DNA from: JALOLV01 sp046295175
GTDB taxonomy: Bacteria; Bacteroidota; Bacteroidia; Cytophagales; Spirosomataceae
Length of the DNA: 64,000 bases
Assembly (NCBI GenBank): GCA_046295175.1
Contig: JBKBNY010000012.1
Span: 109,163-173,162 of the forward strand
Direction: 5' to 3'
In this document: positions 23,924 to 33,382 of the stretch, piece by piece
Numbering within the stretch: the stretch's first letter is position 1
How the letters are laid out: each line of letters opens with the position of its first letter
Notes under the pieces: generated by a model
Databases searched by the model: none
The model's input: only the letters and a program-made list of their open reading frames with translations
Told to the model about the DNA's origin: nothing
Program-made: the position numbers and the translations under genes

Positions 23924-24739
23924 CTATGATAACTTACCAAGTGTTAGCGGCGTTGTCGTTGGTTGCGGACTTCCACCTTTAGGCTCTAAAGAGATTGCAA
24001 ATGCCTGAACATTGGCGATATTTGTAAAACTTTGAGCTGTTTTGTTCATATCAATCATTCCTGCACTTACAGGTTTACCATCGACCAATGCCCAAAGTTG
24101 GTATTGTTTTTCGGATGGGATTGAAGGCAAATTTGGTTTAAACAAATAAACTTGATTGGTCTTTTTGTTCCAACAAGCCAAACCGTATGCCGTACCATCT
24201 GGACTCGTAGCATTCATCTTAACAGCTTGTACATCTGGATTCGATAAAATATTTTCTATTTCTCTCAAATTATCATTACTAAACTTGGTTTGCTGTGCAA
24301 GTGTACTATTATCGGTAAGTGCCAAAACAAGTTCTTTTTGAGTGTTTTTCCATTTACCAAACAAGTAGATATTACCAAGAACACTAAGTAACAACAGTAC
24401 TGATGCCGCAATTCGCAAATAATTATTCCAGAAAGAAACTTTCATTGGGGCTTCAAAGGGTTCTACTGTATCAGAAATTGGCTTAATTTTCAATTCCTTG
24501 ATATTTCCAGTTTCACTTTCCTTGATTTTCTCCCAAATTTTGTCTTGCAAACCCCCTGGAGCCTCAATAGCGTTATCGAAGGCATATTCTTCTAAAGCCG
24601 TTTCAATCGCTTGGATTTCGGCTTTTATCTCTGGGTACTTCTTGATTAAGTCTTCTATCTCGGCAGCCTCTTGTGGAGTAGCCAAGCCAAGTACATAAGT
24701 TTCAAGAATACCTGATTTTATATATTCAGCAATAGTCAT
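23924..24739 (-). CDS. Anti-sigma factor, RskA/anti-sigma-K type
   Basis: A 271-residue inner-membrane regulator. The N-terminal cytoplasmic region (about 1-60, YVLGLATPQEAAEIEDLIKKYPE) is the sigma-binding part. One membrane helix (about 105-125, IAASVLLLLSVLGNIYLFG) follows, then a coiled segment, and a C-terminal anti-sigma-K domain (about 170-271, CWNKKTNQVYLFKPNLPSIPSEKQYQLWALVDGKPVSAG). It is encoded directly after its likely partner sigma factor (7 bases apart) and would hold it inactive until an envelope signal triggers release. Confidence 0.92.
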   Translation of the reverse strand: MTIAEYIKSGILETYVLGLATPQEAAEIEDLIKKYPEIKAEIQAIETALEEYAFDNAIEAPGGLQDKIWEKIKESETGNIKELKIKPISDTVEPFEAPMKVSFWNNYLRIAASVLLLLSVLGNIYLFGKWKNTQKELVLALTDNSTLAQQTKFSNDNLREIENILSNPDVQAVKMNATSPDGTAYGLACWNKKTNQVYLFKPNLPSIPSEKQYQLWALVDGKPVSAGMIDMNKTAQSFTNIANVQAFAISLEPKGGSPQPTTTPLTLGKLS

Positions 24740-24746
24740 ATTCGGC

Positions 24747-25313
24747 TTAAAAAAGTAAAATCAATATTAAACAAATCAAATTACGCAACTGTGAAACAGC
24801 GGCTTTAATTCGTGTTTTTACCGTTCCAAGCGGTATTCCGAATTCTTCCGAAACATCTGCTTGGGTATAACCTTTGAAGTAAATCAACTCAATCAGTTTC
24901 TTATACTCAGGCTTTAATGTATCAACCAATTTCCTTAACCCAATCGCATCAACTTCTTGTTCGATTTGGTTTTCAGAATCAATTTGAGTTTGTGAGTCTT
25001 CTATCGCAATGTTTAATCCAGAATCGCGATAATCTGCGGAGCGAACTTTATCAATTGCGATGTTTCGGGCTATATTCATCATCCACGTAAAGATACTCCC
25101 TTTCGACTCGTCATAATACTCAATATTTTTCCAAATTTTGACAAAAATATCTTGTAACAAATCTGCGGAATCTTCATGCGAATTAACAATCTTATTAACA
25201 ACCCCGTACAATGCTGCTGAATAGTTATTGTACAGAATGTTAAAGCCACGTTGGTCTTTATTTTTCAATAAAGATACCAATTCAAATTCGGGTATTAAAA
25301 TTCTTCGTGCCAA
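24747..25313 (-). CDS. ECF-type RNA polymerase sigma factor
   Basis: A 188-residue extracytoplasmic-function sigma factor. Region 2 (about 25-95) carries LLQDIFVKIWKNIEYYDESKGSIFTWMMNIARNIAID, and region 4 (about 125-180) carries KLIELIYFKGYTQADVSEEFGIPLGTVKTRI. It is co-transcribed with the anti-sigma gene. Its targets cannot be read from the window; autoregulation through the AT-rich region 25314-25454 is plausible. Confidence 0.95.
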   Translation of the reverse strand: MARRILIPEFELVSLLKNKDQRGFNILYNNYSAALYGVVNKIVNSHEDSADLLQDIFVKIWKNIEYYDESKGSIFTWMMNIARNIAIDKVRSADYRDSGLNIAIEDSQTQIDSENQIEQEVDAIGLRKLVDTLKPEYKKLIELIYFKGYTQADVSEEFGIPLGTVKTRIKAAVSQLRNLICLILILLF

Positions 25314-25454
25314 TGATGATTCAAATTTCGGGTAAAAATTAATTCAAGTTTTTAAAGGTAAACCTTGTTTTTAGTTTTCGACATTTCAAATTAGGTGCAT
25401 ATCATAATTATATACGATAACTATTTAATTCTGGATTTATCAATCAAACTTTAT

Positions 25455-26723
25455 TTAACTGACAGCAATCTTAACACCATTATTTTCATTTTTAAAATCT
25501 ACAAATACAAAATAAGACGTAATGATTAAAGACATCGAAAAATACCCGATAATAATATATGTAAGTGTGCTTTCGGCTCCAAACCATCCATTTTTGGTGT
25601 AGATTATGTAAATTCCAAATGTTATTTTTAAAATTTCCCAAATAATTGATTTTGGGTTTCTATCCATCAACTCCGTATATGCGTAAATTGTTATAAACAA
25701 AAAAGCACCGTAAATAAACATATTTGGTACACCCAATTTTGCAATGTTAGTGTAGAAGAAAATCAAAAAACCAAATGTTATTAAAAATTGACCCCAAGTC
25801 CAGAAATTTAAGAAAAGGTTAGTTTTTGGCGAATACTTTTCAAAATTGTAAGGGTCTTCGATTTTAAAAATGGGGTATTTTTCTGAAACATCGGCTGGTC
25901 TCCATCCGGTTGGCATAAACCAAATTCTAAATTTATCAATAAAGTTATTGGTTCGCCATGCATCCTGAATCAATAACCAAAGATGTTGAAAATTGATTTT
26001 TATTGGATTCCACGTTCGCACGGGTCTGGTAATTCCAAAAACCGGCGGCACATTTGGTAATTCTTCTTGAAACGTTCCAAATAATTTATCCCAAATAATA
26101 AAAATCTGACTATGGTTTTTGTCGATGTATTCGGGATTAATGGCGTGGTGTACTCGATGATGTGAAGGTGTCACAATAATTTTTTCGAGAATTCCCATTT
26201 TACCAATATGAACCGTATGATACCAAAACTGAGCAAAAAGATGAATTGGGGCGATTATCGCGATTGTAAGGGGTGGAACACCCAAAATCGCCGCTGGAAG
26301 TAAAAATATTGTGAAAAAATTTATCAAACCAGATATACTTTGTCGTAAAGCACATGCCAAATCGAATTCTTCGGAACTATGATGAATCAAATGCTGATTC
26401 CAGAAAAAGTTAATTTGGTGATTCAATCTGTGGCTCCAATACCCATAAAAATCCAATGCAATAAACGCAATTACTGTAACCAAAACAGTAGATTCAAATT
26501 TGAATACCGCAAGGTGATTATACATCCATTCATAAGTTAGGATAGACACACCAATCCCCAAAACATCTTTGATTGTATTTGTATATCCCGAACTAAGACT
26601 CGAAATGGTATCCATTGTTCTGAATACCGTTTTTTTGTAGTACCAAGCATAAAGTTTTTCTAATAAAACTAATGCCAAAAAGATTGGACTTGCAATGGTT
26701 AAGATTTTGCCGTAGGTCTCCAT
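25455..26723 (-). CDS. Sterol desaturase / fatty-acid hydroxylase family membrane protein
   Basis: A 422-residue integral membrane di-iron oxygenase-like protein. The His boxes of the family are present: HRLNH, HLIHHSSEEF and HHRVHHAINPEY(I)DKNH, in the order expected for C-hydroxylases or desaturases of lipids. At least eight membrane segments are visible. The C-terminal 150 residues add three or four more helices beyond the hydroxylase domain. The ATG at 26723 (METYGKIL) starts before the first helix; an in-frame ATG at 26828 would overlap the divergent promoter. The substrate is unknown: sphingolipid, hopanoid-like or fatty acyl lipids are possible. Confidence 0.88.
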   Translation of the reverse strand: METYGKILTIASPIFLALVLLEKLYAWYYKKTVFRTMDTISSLSSGYTNTIKDVLGIGVSILTYEWMYNHLAVFKFESTVLVTVIAFIALDFYGYWSHRLNHQINFFWNQHLIHHSSEEFDLACALRQSISGLINFFTIFLLPAAILGVPPLTIAIIAPIHLFAQFWYHTVHIGKMGILEKIIVTPSHHRVHHAINPEYIDKNHSQIFIIWDKLFGTFQEELPNVPPVFGITRPVRTWNPIKINFQHLWLLIQDAWRTNNFIDKFRIWFMPTGWRPADVSEKYPIFKIEDPYNFEKYSPKTNLFLNFWTWGQFLITFGFLIFFYTNIAKLGVPNMFIYGAFLFITIYAYTELMDRNPKSIIWEILKITFGIYIIYTKNGWFGAESTLTYIIIGYFSMSLIITSYFVFVDFKNENNGVKIAVS

Positions 26724-26795
26724 AATATTATTATGCTTGCATAACGTTAGTATTGGCAAATGTAATAAAATTTCGATTTTGTAGCAATGTTTGGT

Positions 26796-26803
26796 TATCT
26801 TTG
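26796..26803 (+). promoter_or_regulatory. Probable -7 box of the aguA promoter
   Basis: TATCTTTG matches TAnnTTTG, 25 bases before the aguA start codon, the same distance as in promoter copy B. A -33 TTTG at 19-20 bp is not clear (TTTCG at 26771). Confidence 0.45.
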
Positions 26804-26827
26804 CCAAAATTATTACAAATAGATTCA

Positions 26828-27886
26828 ATGATTTTCGAGAATACCCCTAAACAACAAGGCTTTTTTTTTCCTGCCGAATGGCATCCACACCGAGCAACTT
26901 GGTTGAGTTTTCCTCAAGCCTCAGATTCTTGGGATTACGGTGAGCGTCTTGAAAGAATTTATCCTGCTTATCTTGAATTGATTAAGACAATTTCGTTGTC
27001 TGAAAAGGTTTGTATTAATGCAAAGGATGACGAACACAAAGAATTGATAATTAACTTATTAAATAAGTACAATATTGATTTAACTCAAGTCGAAATTCCT
27101 ATTCATCCAACCAATGATTCTTGGTGTAGAGACCACGGTCCTGCATTTTTGATAAATCCAACAACTAAAAAAAGAATGATTGTTGAGTGGGGTTATAACG
27201 CGTGGGGAGGTAAGTATCCGCCATACGATGCTGATGATAGAGTCCCCATTTTGATTGCAGAATATTTGGGTTTACCATTTGTAGAACCGGGAATCATCAT
27301 GGAAGGTGGTTCGGTTGAATTCAACGGAAAAGGGACTATCCTGACAAGTAAATCTTGTTTGTTAAATCCAAATCGTAATCCTCATTTGAATCAAAGCCAA
27401 ATCGAAGAATATTTATATCAATATTATGGTGCTGAACAAGTTTTGTGGGTTCATGATGGAATCGTGGGTGATGATACTGATGGACACATTGATGATACAA
27501 CGAGATTTGTCAACGAAGATTCTGTTTTGACTTGCGTCGAAACCGATAAATCAGATGATAATTACAAGCCATTACAGGATAACCTGACTGAACTAAAAAA
27601 AATGAGGTTGTTGAATGGTAAACAATTGAATATCATTGAAATTCCGATGCCTGATGCTGTTTATGATAAAGAAACTGGCATCAGACTACCAGCTTCTTAT
27701 GCTAATTTTTGTATGACAAATGGGCATGTTATTGTTCCGATTTATAATTGCGATAAAGACAATATTGCCCTTGATATTATTCAAAAAGCTATTCCTGACC
27801 GTAAAGTTGTTGGTATCGACTCAACTGAAATCATTTGGGGACTTGGAAGTTTTCATTGTTTAAGTCAGCAAGAACCCACCATTTAG
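26828..27886 (+). CDS. aguA: Agmatine deiminase
   Basis: A 352-residue guanidino-group-modifying enzyme (porphyromonas-type peptidyl-arginine deiminase fold) that converts agmatine to N-carbamoylputrescine and ammonia. Motifs: PAEWHPHRATWLSFP, NDSWCRDHGP, the catalytic His-Asp in DTDGHIDDTTRF, and the nucleophilic Cys in GSFHCLSQQEP near residue 344. AguB at 22468 completes the route to putrescine. The ATG at 26828 matches the family N-terminus; an upstream in-frame ATG adds no homologous residues. It is divergent from the desaturase gene, with a 104-bp shared promoter region. Confidence 0.95.
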   Translation: MIFENTPKQQGFFFPAEWHPHRATWLSFPQASDSWDYGERLERIYPAYLELIKTISLSEKVCINAKDDEHKELIINLLNKYNIDLTQVEIPIHPTNDSWCRDHGPAFLINPTTKKRMIVEWGYNAWGGKYPPYDADDRVPILIAEYLGLPFVEPGIIMEGGSVEFNGKGTILTSKSCLLNPNRNPHLNQSQIEEYLYQYYGAEQVLWVHDGIVGDDTDGHIDDTTRFVNEDSVLTCVETDKSDDNYKPLQDNLTELKKMRLLNGKQLNIIEIPMPDAVYDKETGIRLPASYANFCMTNGHVIVPIYNCDKDNIALDIIQKAIPDRKVVGIDSTEIIWGLGSFHCLSQQEPTI

Positions 27887-27889
27887 AAA

Positions 27890-28228
27890 ATGTACAACAA
27901 TAAAATTTTTGCTTCAAAATCAAATTCAGAAAATGGTGAAGTTGGTACTGAAACCAGATTTTACTATTTTCAAAAAGACAACATCGTTTGGGCTGAATAT
28001 TCAGGAGGGCAGATTGTTAAAGGATTTTTGATTGCAAAAGTTGTATCAGATAATTGCCTTGATATGAGGTATGAGCATATCAATAAAAATGGAGAATTAA
28101 TGACTGGAATTTGTCTCTCAACTCCTGAGATTTTGCCTGATGGACGGATTAGGTTAAACGAAAAATGGCAGTGGACTTGCGGCGATTTCTCGGAGGGCGA
28201 ATCTGTGGTAGAGGAAATTGTTGATTGA
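27890..28228 (+). CDS. Small conserved protein often labelled 'N-acetylglutamate synthase'
   Basis: A 112-residue soluble beta-rich protein beginning MYNNKIFASKSNSENGEV and ending with RLNEKWQWTCGDFSEGESVVEE. Similar proteins in Bacteroidota carry the label N-acetylglutamate synthase, but nothing here resembles a GNAT or ArgJ acetyltransferase, so that name should not be trusted. The repeated antiparallel pattern suggests a lipocalin-like or immunoglobulin-like small domain. It lies 3 bases after aguA and is surely co-transcribed with it. Confidence 0.75.
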   Translation: MYNNKIFASKSNSENGEVGTETRFYYFQKDNIVWAEYSGGQIVKGFLIAKVVSDNCLDMRYEHINKNGELMTGICLSTPEILPDGRIRLNEKWQWTCGDFSEGESVVEEIVD

Positions 28229-28400
28229 AAATTTCGGGAAATATAGAAAAAATACTATTTTTGGATTTATTATTCATTTTCATTTTATTGATTTTTCACA
28301 AAAATTAACACTTTGTGGATTCAATTTTTAAGTGCCAATTACAATATTCTACACTTTTAATTAGTTTTAATATTGTTGTAGATTGTCACGTGAGTTAATT

Positions 28401-30782
28401 ATGAAGAGAACAAACACTTTATTATATATATTACTTTTGTCCCAATTAGCTTGTCAAACCATTCAGAAAGCTACTGATAAAAGTAAACCCAAAACAAACA
28501 ATACACCCCCTGTTGTTTCAACTTCTCCTACACCAGTCAAACCAGACGAACCCGTTGTTATTCAAGAACCAGCAGCATTGACGGTTGGAAGCTCAGAAAT
28601 TAAATCTTCGGACTTGAAAGCTCAAATTGAAATGGCAATGTACTATGATTCGTTGAGTCCAAAAGAAGCCATTGAGCAGAGCATTAACGAAAAAAGAATT
28701 GAACTTGATGCTAAAAAACGAGGGTATGATAAAGAGGAAGAATTTGTTGGTGAATTGCAAACTTTCAGAGAACTAAATGCAAAATCTTATTTGACAGATA
28801 GTGCAACAATAAAACATTTGATAAAAGAGACTTATGAATGGAGTAAGCAAGAAATTCATGCTGCTCATATCTTCTACAATCTTTCTGAATTTGCCGACCC
28901 TCAAGATACTTTAGTTATTTACAACAAATTACTTGATATAAGAAATAAAGCATTAGCAGGAGAAGATTTTGGTAAATTGGCTGGAGAATTTTCCCAAGAC
29001 AAAAAAACATCTCAAAAAGGTGGCGACTTGGGTTGGTTTACTGCACTTCAATTTATTTATCCTCTCGAAAAAGCTGCTTTTGAAACCTCGGTTGGGGATA
29101 TTTCTATGCCTTTCCGTACAAAAGGAGGGTTTCATATCGTAAAAGTTATCCAAAAGAGACCTTACAGTGGTAAAGTTTTGGTTCAACACATTCTTAAATT
29201 AGTCTCACCAGATAATCCAGAAGTTTCAAGTAAAATTGCCAAGGCTTCCATCGATTCAGTTTATACAAAGCTGAAATCTGGAGAATCTTTTGAGGTTTTA
29301 TGCAGCAAATATTCTGATGATTACCGCACAAAAAACTTTGGTGGATTCTTACCTGCTTTTGGTATTGGTACTCGTGAAGAGGTTGCTTTTGAGCAAGCAG
29401 CATTTAAACTAAACGTTGGCGAATTTTCTGAGCCAGTAAAAACATCAAGTGGTTGGCATATAATTAAGTTATCGAAAAAGATGCCGCTTGAAAGTTTTGA
29501 AGAAATTTACCCAAAAATCAAAGAAAAAGTAGTTACTGATTCGCGTGGAGATTTGGTCAAAGAGAATGCTCTCAAGAAACTGAAAGCTCAAATGAATTTT
29601 TATGAAGATAAAAACGCAGTTGCACAGTTGATAGCAAAAGCAGATTCTAACCTACTTCGTAAAAAATGGGCTTATGCCTTTAACGACGAGTTGATTGATA
29701 AAACTTTGTTTTCTTTTAGTGGCAAAACAGTCAAGGGCAAAGAGTTTTTCGATTATGTAGTAGATAGAAATAAATCTGAAAAAGTGCCTTTTGGTTATTC
29801 TCCATCAATGATATTGAGGAGTTATTATAAGAAATTTCAAGATAACTTAATTTACTCAAATGCCGAACAAAACCTTGAGAAAGTTGATAAAGAATTTGGT
29901 GCTTTGATGAGTTACTATCGTAGCGATTTACTTCGTGTTAGGTTATTAAATGATTTAGTTTACGAAAAATCCGTAGCTGATACTACCGGACAAAGAAATT
30001 TCTATGAACTAAATAAGGCTAAGTATCAATTGCCCGAGAGAGTTTTAGCCACAATTATTTCTTCGGATGATTCTAAAAATGTTGAACAAGTAAAAGAGAT
30101 ATTCTCTAAAGGTTTACCTTACCGTCTTAACCGAACTGTTCAAGGTGGACCTATTTTCTTTAAAAAATCAACTGCTGAGTTGACAAATGAACATAAAAGT
30201 CGTTTGTTGAGTTTGTTAGTAATCATGAAGAAAAACCCCGGCTATGTCGTTGAAATTGGTGGACATGCTGATTTTAATGAAGCCGATTCGCTTTCTTCAA
30301 ATCGAATGAAGTCAGTAATTGAATTCTTGACAATGAATGGACTACCAGTTACAAGAATTATTGAGAATGATTATGTAAAGACTAAACCACTTGATAAATT
30401 TGATTGGCTCAAAAATCAACGAATTACGTTTCAGTTTTTTAGTACTGATAAAAAGGATGTTGTGAAGGTTTTTAGTGAAAAAGACGTAGCGATTCAAGAA
30501 GGATACTTCAAAAAAGGAGATAATAAAATAATTGATGCTCTCAAATGGGAGGTTGGTAATCAATCTTTGGCCAAAGATGGCAAATTTATTGAGGTTTTGA
30601 TTGATAAAATCGAACCTGCCCGAAGCAAAACACTAAGAGAATGTAGGGGGGAAGTAATAAATGATTGGCAAAAAGTTTTAGAAGGCCAATTTTTCAATGA
30701 CTTGGCAAAAAAATATCCAGTGAAAATGAATGACGAAGAGGTTCAGAAAGTTATTGAATCTGTGAAAAATACAAAATATTAA
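28401..30782 (+). CDS. Lipoprotein with two parvulin (PpiC) domains and an OmpA-like segment
   Basis: A 793-residue envelope protein. A lipoprotein signal (MKRTNTLLYILLLSQLAC) is followed by a Pro/Thr-rich linker and a SurA-like N-terminal region (about 60-140). PpiC domain 1 (about 145-245) contains HAAHIFYNL and SQDKKTSQKGGDLGWF; PpiC domain 2 (about 250-355) contains VLVQHILKLV and YSDDYRTKNFGGFLP. A long helical stretch comes next, then an OmpA-like region (about 590-680, EIGGHADFNEADSLSSNRMKSV). It probably assists folding of outer-membrane proteins. The ATG at 28401 gives the signal; the longer frame begins at a TTG. Followed by a second SurA-like gene. Confidence 0.88.
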   Translation: MKRTNTLLYILLLSQLACQTIQKATDKSKPKTNNTPPVVSTSPTPVKPDEPVVIQEPAALTVGSSEIKSSDLKAQIEMAMYYDSLSPKEAIEQSINEKRIELDAKKRGYDKEEEFVGELQTFRELNAKSYLTDSATIKHLIKETYEWSKQEIHAAHIFYNLSEFADPQDTLVIYNKLLDIRNKALAGEDFGKLAGEFSQDKKTSQKGGDLGWFTALQFIYPLEKAAFETSVGDISMPFRTKGGFHIVKVIQKRPYSGKVLVQHILKLVSPDNPEVSSKIAKASIDSVYTKLKSGESFEVLCSKYSDDYRTKNFGGFLPAFGIGTREEVAFEQAAFKLNVGEFSEPVKTSSGWHIIKLSKKMPLESFEEIYPKIKEKVVTDSRGDLVKENALKKLKAQMNFYEDKNAVAQLIAKADSNLLRKKWAYAFNDELIDKTLFSFSGKTVKGKEFFDYVVDRNKSEKVPFGYSPSMILRSYYKKFQDNLIYSNAEQNLEKVDKEFGALMSYYRSDLLRVRLLNDLVYEKSVADTTGQRNFYELNKAKYQLPERVLATIISSDDSKNVEQVKEIFSKGLPYRLNRTVQGGPIFFKKSTAELTNEHKSRLLSLLVIMKKNPGYVVEIGGHADFNEADSLSSNRMKSVIEFLTMNGLPVTRIIENDYVKTKPLDKFDWLKNQRITFQFFSTDKKDVVKVFSEKDVAIQEGYFKKGDNKIIDALKWEVGNQSLAKDGKFIEVLIDKIEPARSKTLRECRGEVINDWQKVLEGQFFNDLAKKYPVKMNDEEVQKVIESVKNTKY

Positions 30783-30899
30783 TTAAAAATTTAGCGTTTT
30801 TGAATTATTCTAATTTTGCTTTAAATCCCGAATAATTAATATTTATCTTTTACTACCACACAATTAATAATTTAGACATTACTGTTATCAAAATTTTAT

Positions 30900-32231
30900 A
30901 TGTTAAAAAAAATTGCTTTCATCTTATTATTACCAATCTTGGCAACTGCCCAACAAAGTGCAAATATTGACAGAATCGTTGCTAAAGTAGATAATTACAT
31001 TATTTTGCGTTCGGAGGTTGAGGACATTTATTTACGAGCTTTAAAGCAACAACAACCTACTTCTCGTTGTCAATCACTTGAGAGCTTAGTGATTAATAAA
31101 ATGCTTGTAGCAAAAGCCGAAATTGATTCAGTAATCGTTGAAGACGAACAAGTTAATGACCAGTTAGAGGCTCGTATGGCTCAAATGCGTCAGTTGTATG
31201 GTGGTGAAAAAAACATCGTAGAACAATTTGGTAAATCGCTCGAAACATTGAAGAGTGAAGTAAGAAGCCAAGTTCGTGAGCAAATGACTGCTCAAAAAAT
31301 GCAAGGTAAAATTACCGAAGATGTAAAGATTACCCCAAACGAGGTGAAAAAGTTTTTTAATGCAATTCCGTCTGACAGCTTACCGACCTTGCCTGCTGAA
31401 GTTGAAGTGGCACATATTGTGAGATTAGGCATTGTTACTAAAGCTCAAAAAGAAGAATTGGTTAGTCGTCTTCAAGAATACAAAAGACGTGTTTTAGCAG
31501 GTGAAAAATTTGAAGATTTGGCAAAAGAATACTCAGAAGACCCTGGTTCAAGACAAAACGGAGGTGATTTAGATTGGGCAAAACGTGGTACTATGGTTCC
31601 TCAGTTTGAGGCAACTGCTATGAGATTGAAACCAATGGAAATCTCAGATGTTGTAGAATCGGATTTTGGTTTCCACTTAATTCAAACACTTGAAATTCGT
31701 GGACAAGAATATCATTCTCGACATATTTTATTGAGACCTGACTACAATCGTTTAGAGATGAATAAACCAACTCGTTTCTTAGATAGTTTGCGTTTAGAAA
31801 TCCAGAAGGATAGCATCAAGTTTGAAAAGGCAGCCAAAGAGTATTCGGAAGATAAACAATCTCAAGACTCAGGTGGTTTAATTATGGACCCAAATACTGG
31901 TACATACCGTTTGACATTAGACCAAAGTATGGAACCTACGCTTTATTTCACGCTCGATACCATGAAAGTTGGCACGATTAGTGTTCCGATGTCTTACAGA
32001 ACTGATGACGGAAAAACGGGTGTTAGAATTTTATATTACAAAAAGAAAATTGAACCCCACAAAGCCAGTTTAAAAGATGATTATCAAAAGTTGGCAGAAT
32101 ATGCCCTCATGGATAAGAAAAATAAAGCGATTGAAGTTTGGTTTAAAAAAGCTGTTGCTGATGTTTATATTAAAATCGACCCAGAATATGAAGGTTGTGA
32201 CATTTTTGGGAAAACAAAAGCCGCAAATTAA
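30900..32231 (+). CDS. SurA-like periplasmic peptidyl-prolyl isomerase
   Basis: A 443-residue chaperone with signal peptide MLKKIAFILLLPILATAQQ, an N-terminal chaperone domain (about 20-165, IDRIVAKVDNYIILRSEVED, LVINKMLVAKAE), a parvulin domain (about 170-270, AHIVRLGI...YSEDPGSRQNGGDLDWAKRG) and a second PpiC-like region (about 275-390, HSRHILLRPD...KEYSEDKQSQDSGG). It carries barrel precursors across the periplasm to the BAM complex. It follows the PPIase/OmpA-like lipoprotein by 117 bases. Confidence 0.95.
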   Translation: MLKKIAFILLLPILATAQQSANIDRIVAKVDNYIILRSEVEDIYLRALKQQQPTSRCQSLESLVINKMLVAKAEIDSVIVEDEQVNDQLEARMAQMRQLYGGEKNIVEQFGKSLETLKSEVRSQVREQMTAQKMQGKITEDVKITPNEVKKFFNAIPSDSLPTLPAEVEVAHIVRLGIVTKAQKEELVSRLQEYKRRVLAGEKFEDLAKEYSEDPGSRQNGGDLDWAKRGTMVPQFEATAMRLKPMEISDVVESDFGFHLIQTLEIRGQEYHSRHILLRPDYNRLEMNKPTRFLDSLRLEIQKDSIKFEKAAKEYSEDKQSQDSGGLIMDPNTGTYRLTLDQSMEPTLYFTLDTMKVGTISVPMSYRTDDGKTGVRILYYKKKIEPHKASLKDDYQKLAEYALMDKKNKAIEVWFKKAVADVYIKIDPEYEGCDIFGKTKAAN

Positions 32232-32343
32232 ATCTTTGATTAATTGTTGATTATCTCAAATTAATGGATTATCATCGCTTATTTACTAAATCATTGATTC
32301 ACACCTTTTTATTTGTAACCAACAATTTATAAAAATAATATTT

Positions 32344-33315
32344 GTGGCAAAAGTATCATTCAACTCAGACGTAGAAGCAGCCGACGCACTAAAAGCGGCA
32401 TTTGGAAAATTAAGAAATGAAATTGGGCAAGTTATTGTAGGTCAAGATGACACTGTTCGACTTCTCCTAACGGCAATTTTTTGTCAAGGCCACTGCCTGT
32501 TGGTAGGTGTTCCCGGACTGGCCAAAACATTGTTGATTCAAACCATTGCATCAGCACTTGATTTAGACTTTAACAGAATTCAGTTTACTCCAGACTTAAT
32601 GCCGTCTGATATTTTGGGTTCTGAAACCCTTGATAATGAGCGAAATTTTAGATTTATCAAAGGTCCAGTATTTGCAAATATCATTTTGGCCGATGAAATT
32701 AACCGTACTCCTCCTAAAACTCAATCGGCATTGCTTGAAGCCATGCAAGAGTACGCTGTAACAGTTGCTGGTAAAAAGCATAATTTGAGCCGTCCGTTCT
32801 TCGTTTTGGCAACTCAAAACCCAATTGAACAAGAAGGAACTTATCCGCTCCCAGAAGCTCAGTTAGACCGTTTTATGTTTATGGTTAATCTTGATTATCC
32901 GAGCTATCAACAAGAATTGGATATTGTCAAAAATACGACAAGCGACAACAAACCTACTGTATCAAAAGTGGTTTCGGGTGATGAAATTCAATATTTTCAG
33001 CATTTAGTCAGACGTGTTCCGGTGGCCGACAATGTGATTGAATATGCAGTTGGATTGGTACATAAAACACGTCCGAACTCGGAGTTAGCTTCTGAACAAA
33101 CGACTAAATATTTGGAATGGGGTGCTGGGCCTCGTGCATCTCAAAACTTGATTTTAGCTGCAAAGTGCAATGCTTTGATAAATGGTAAATATTCACCAGA
33201 CATTGAAGATGTTAAAGCTGTTGCTTTACCAATATTAAGACACAGAATTGTTAGAAACTTTAAAGCAGAGGCTGAAGGAGTTTCGGTTGAAAATATCGTA
33301 AGTAAATTACTCTAA
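32344..33315 (+). CDS. MoxR-family AAA ATPase
   Basis: A 323-residue cytoplasmic AAA+ protein. It has Walker A in GVPGLAKT, Walker B in ILADEINR, the sensor-like ATQNPIEQEGTYPLPEAQLDRF, and the C-terminal lid region. GTG at 32344 is the start, 112 bases after the SurA-like gene. MoxR proteins act as chaperones for von Willebrand-domain or DUF58 partners. Here no such partner follows; the gene ends at a terminator. Confidence 0.95.
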   Translation: MAKVSFNSDVEAADALKAAFGKLRNEIGQVIVGQDDTVRLLLTAIFCQGHCLLVGVPGLAKTLLIQTIASALDLDFNRIQFTPDLMPSDILGSETLDNERNFRFIKGPVFANIILADEINRTPPKTQSALLEAMQEYAVTVAGKKHNLSRPFFVLATQNPIEQEGTYPLPEAQLDRFMFMVNLDYPSYQQELDIVKNTTSDNKPTVSKVVSGDEIQYFQHLVRRVPVADNVIEYAVGLVHKTRPNSELASEQTTKYLEWGAGPRASQNLILAAKCNALINGKYSPDIEDVKAVALPILRHRIVRNFKAEAEGVSVENIVSKLL

Positions 33316-33334
33316 TTTAGATAAAGACCTATTT

Positions 33335-33366
33335 AAAAAGCGAATGAGAACCATTCGCTTTTATTT
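33335..33366 (+). terminator. Intrinsic terminator after the MoxR gene
   Basis: Ten-bp stem AAAGCGAATG/CATTCGCTTT with a 5-nt loop and a short T tract. Confidence 0.8.
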
Positions 33367-33382
33367 TAACCCTACGTTTACA

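Noticed and set aside
33344..33382. Longer start for the NagB-like gene at 33344
   Set aside because: This start falls within the terminator hairpin of moxR and adds residues not expected in the family.
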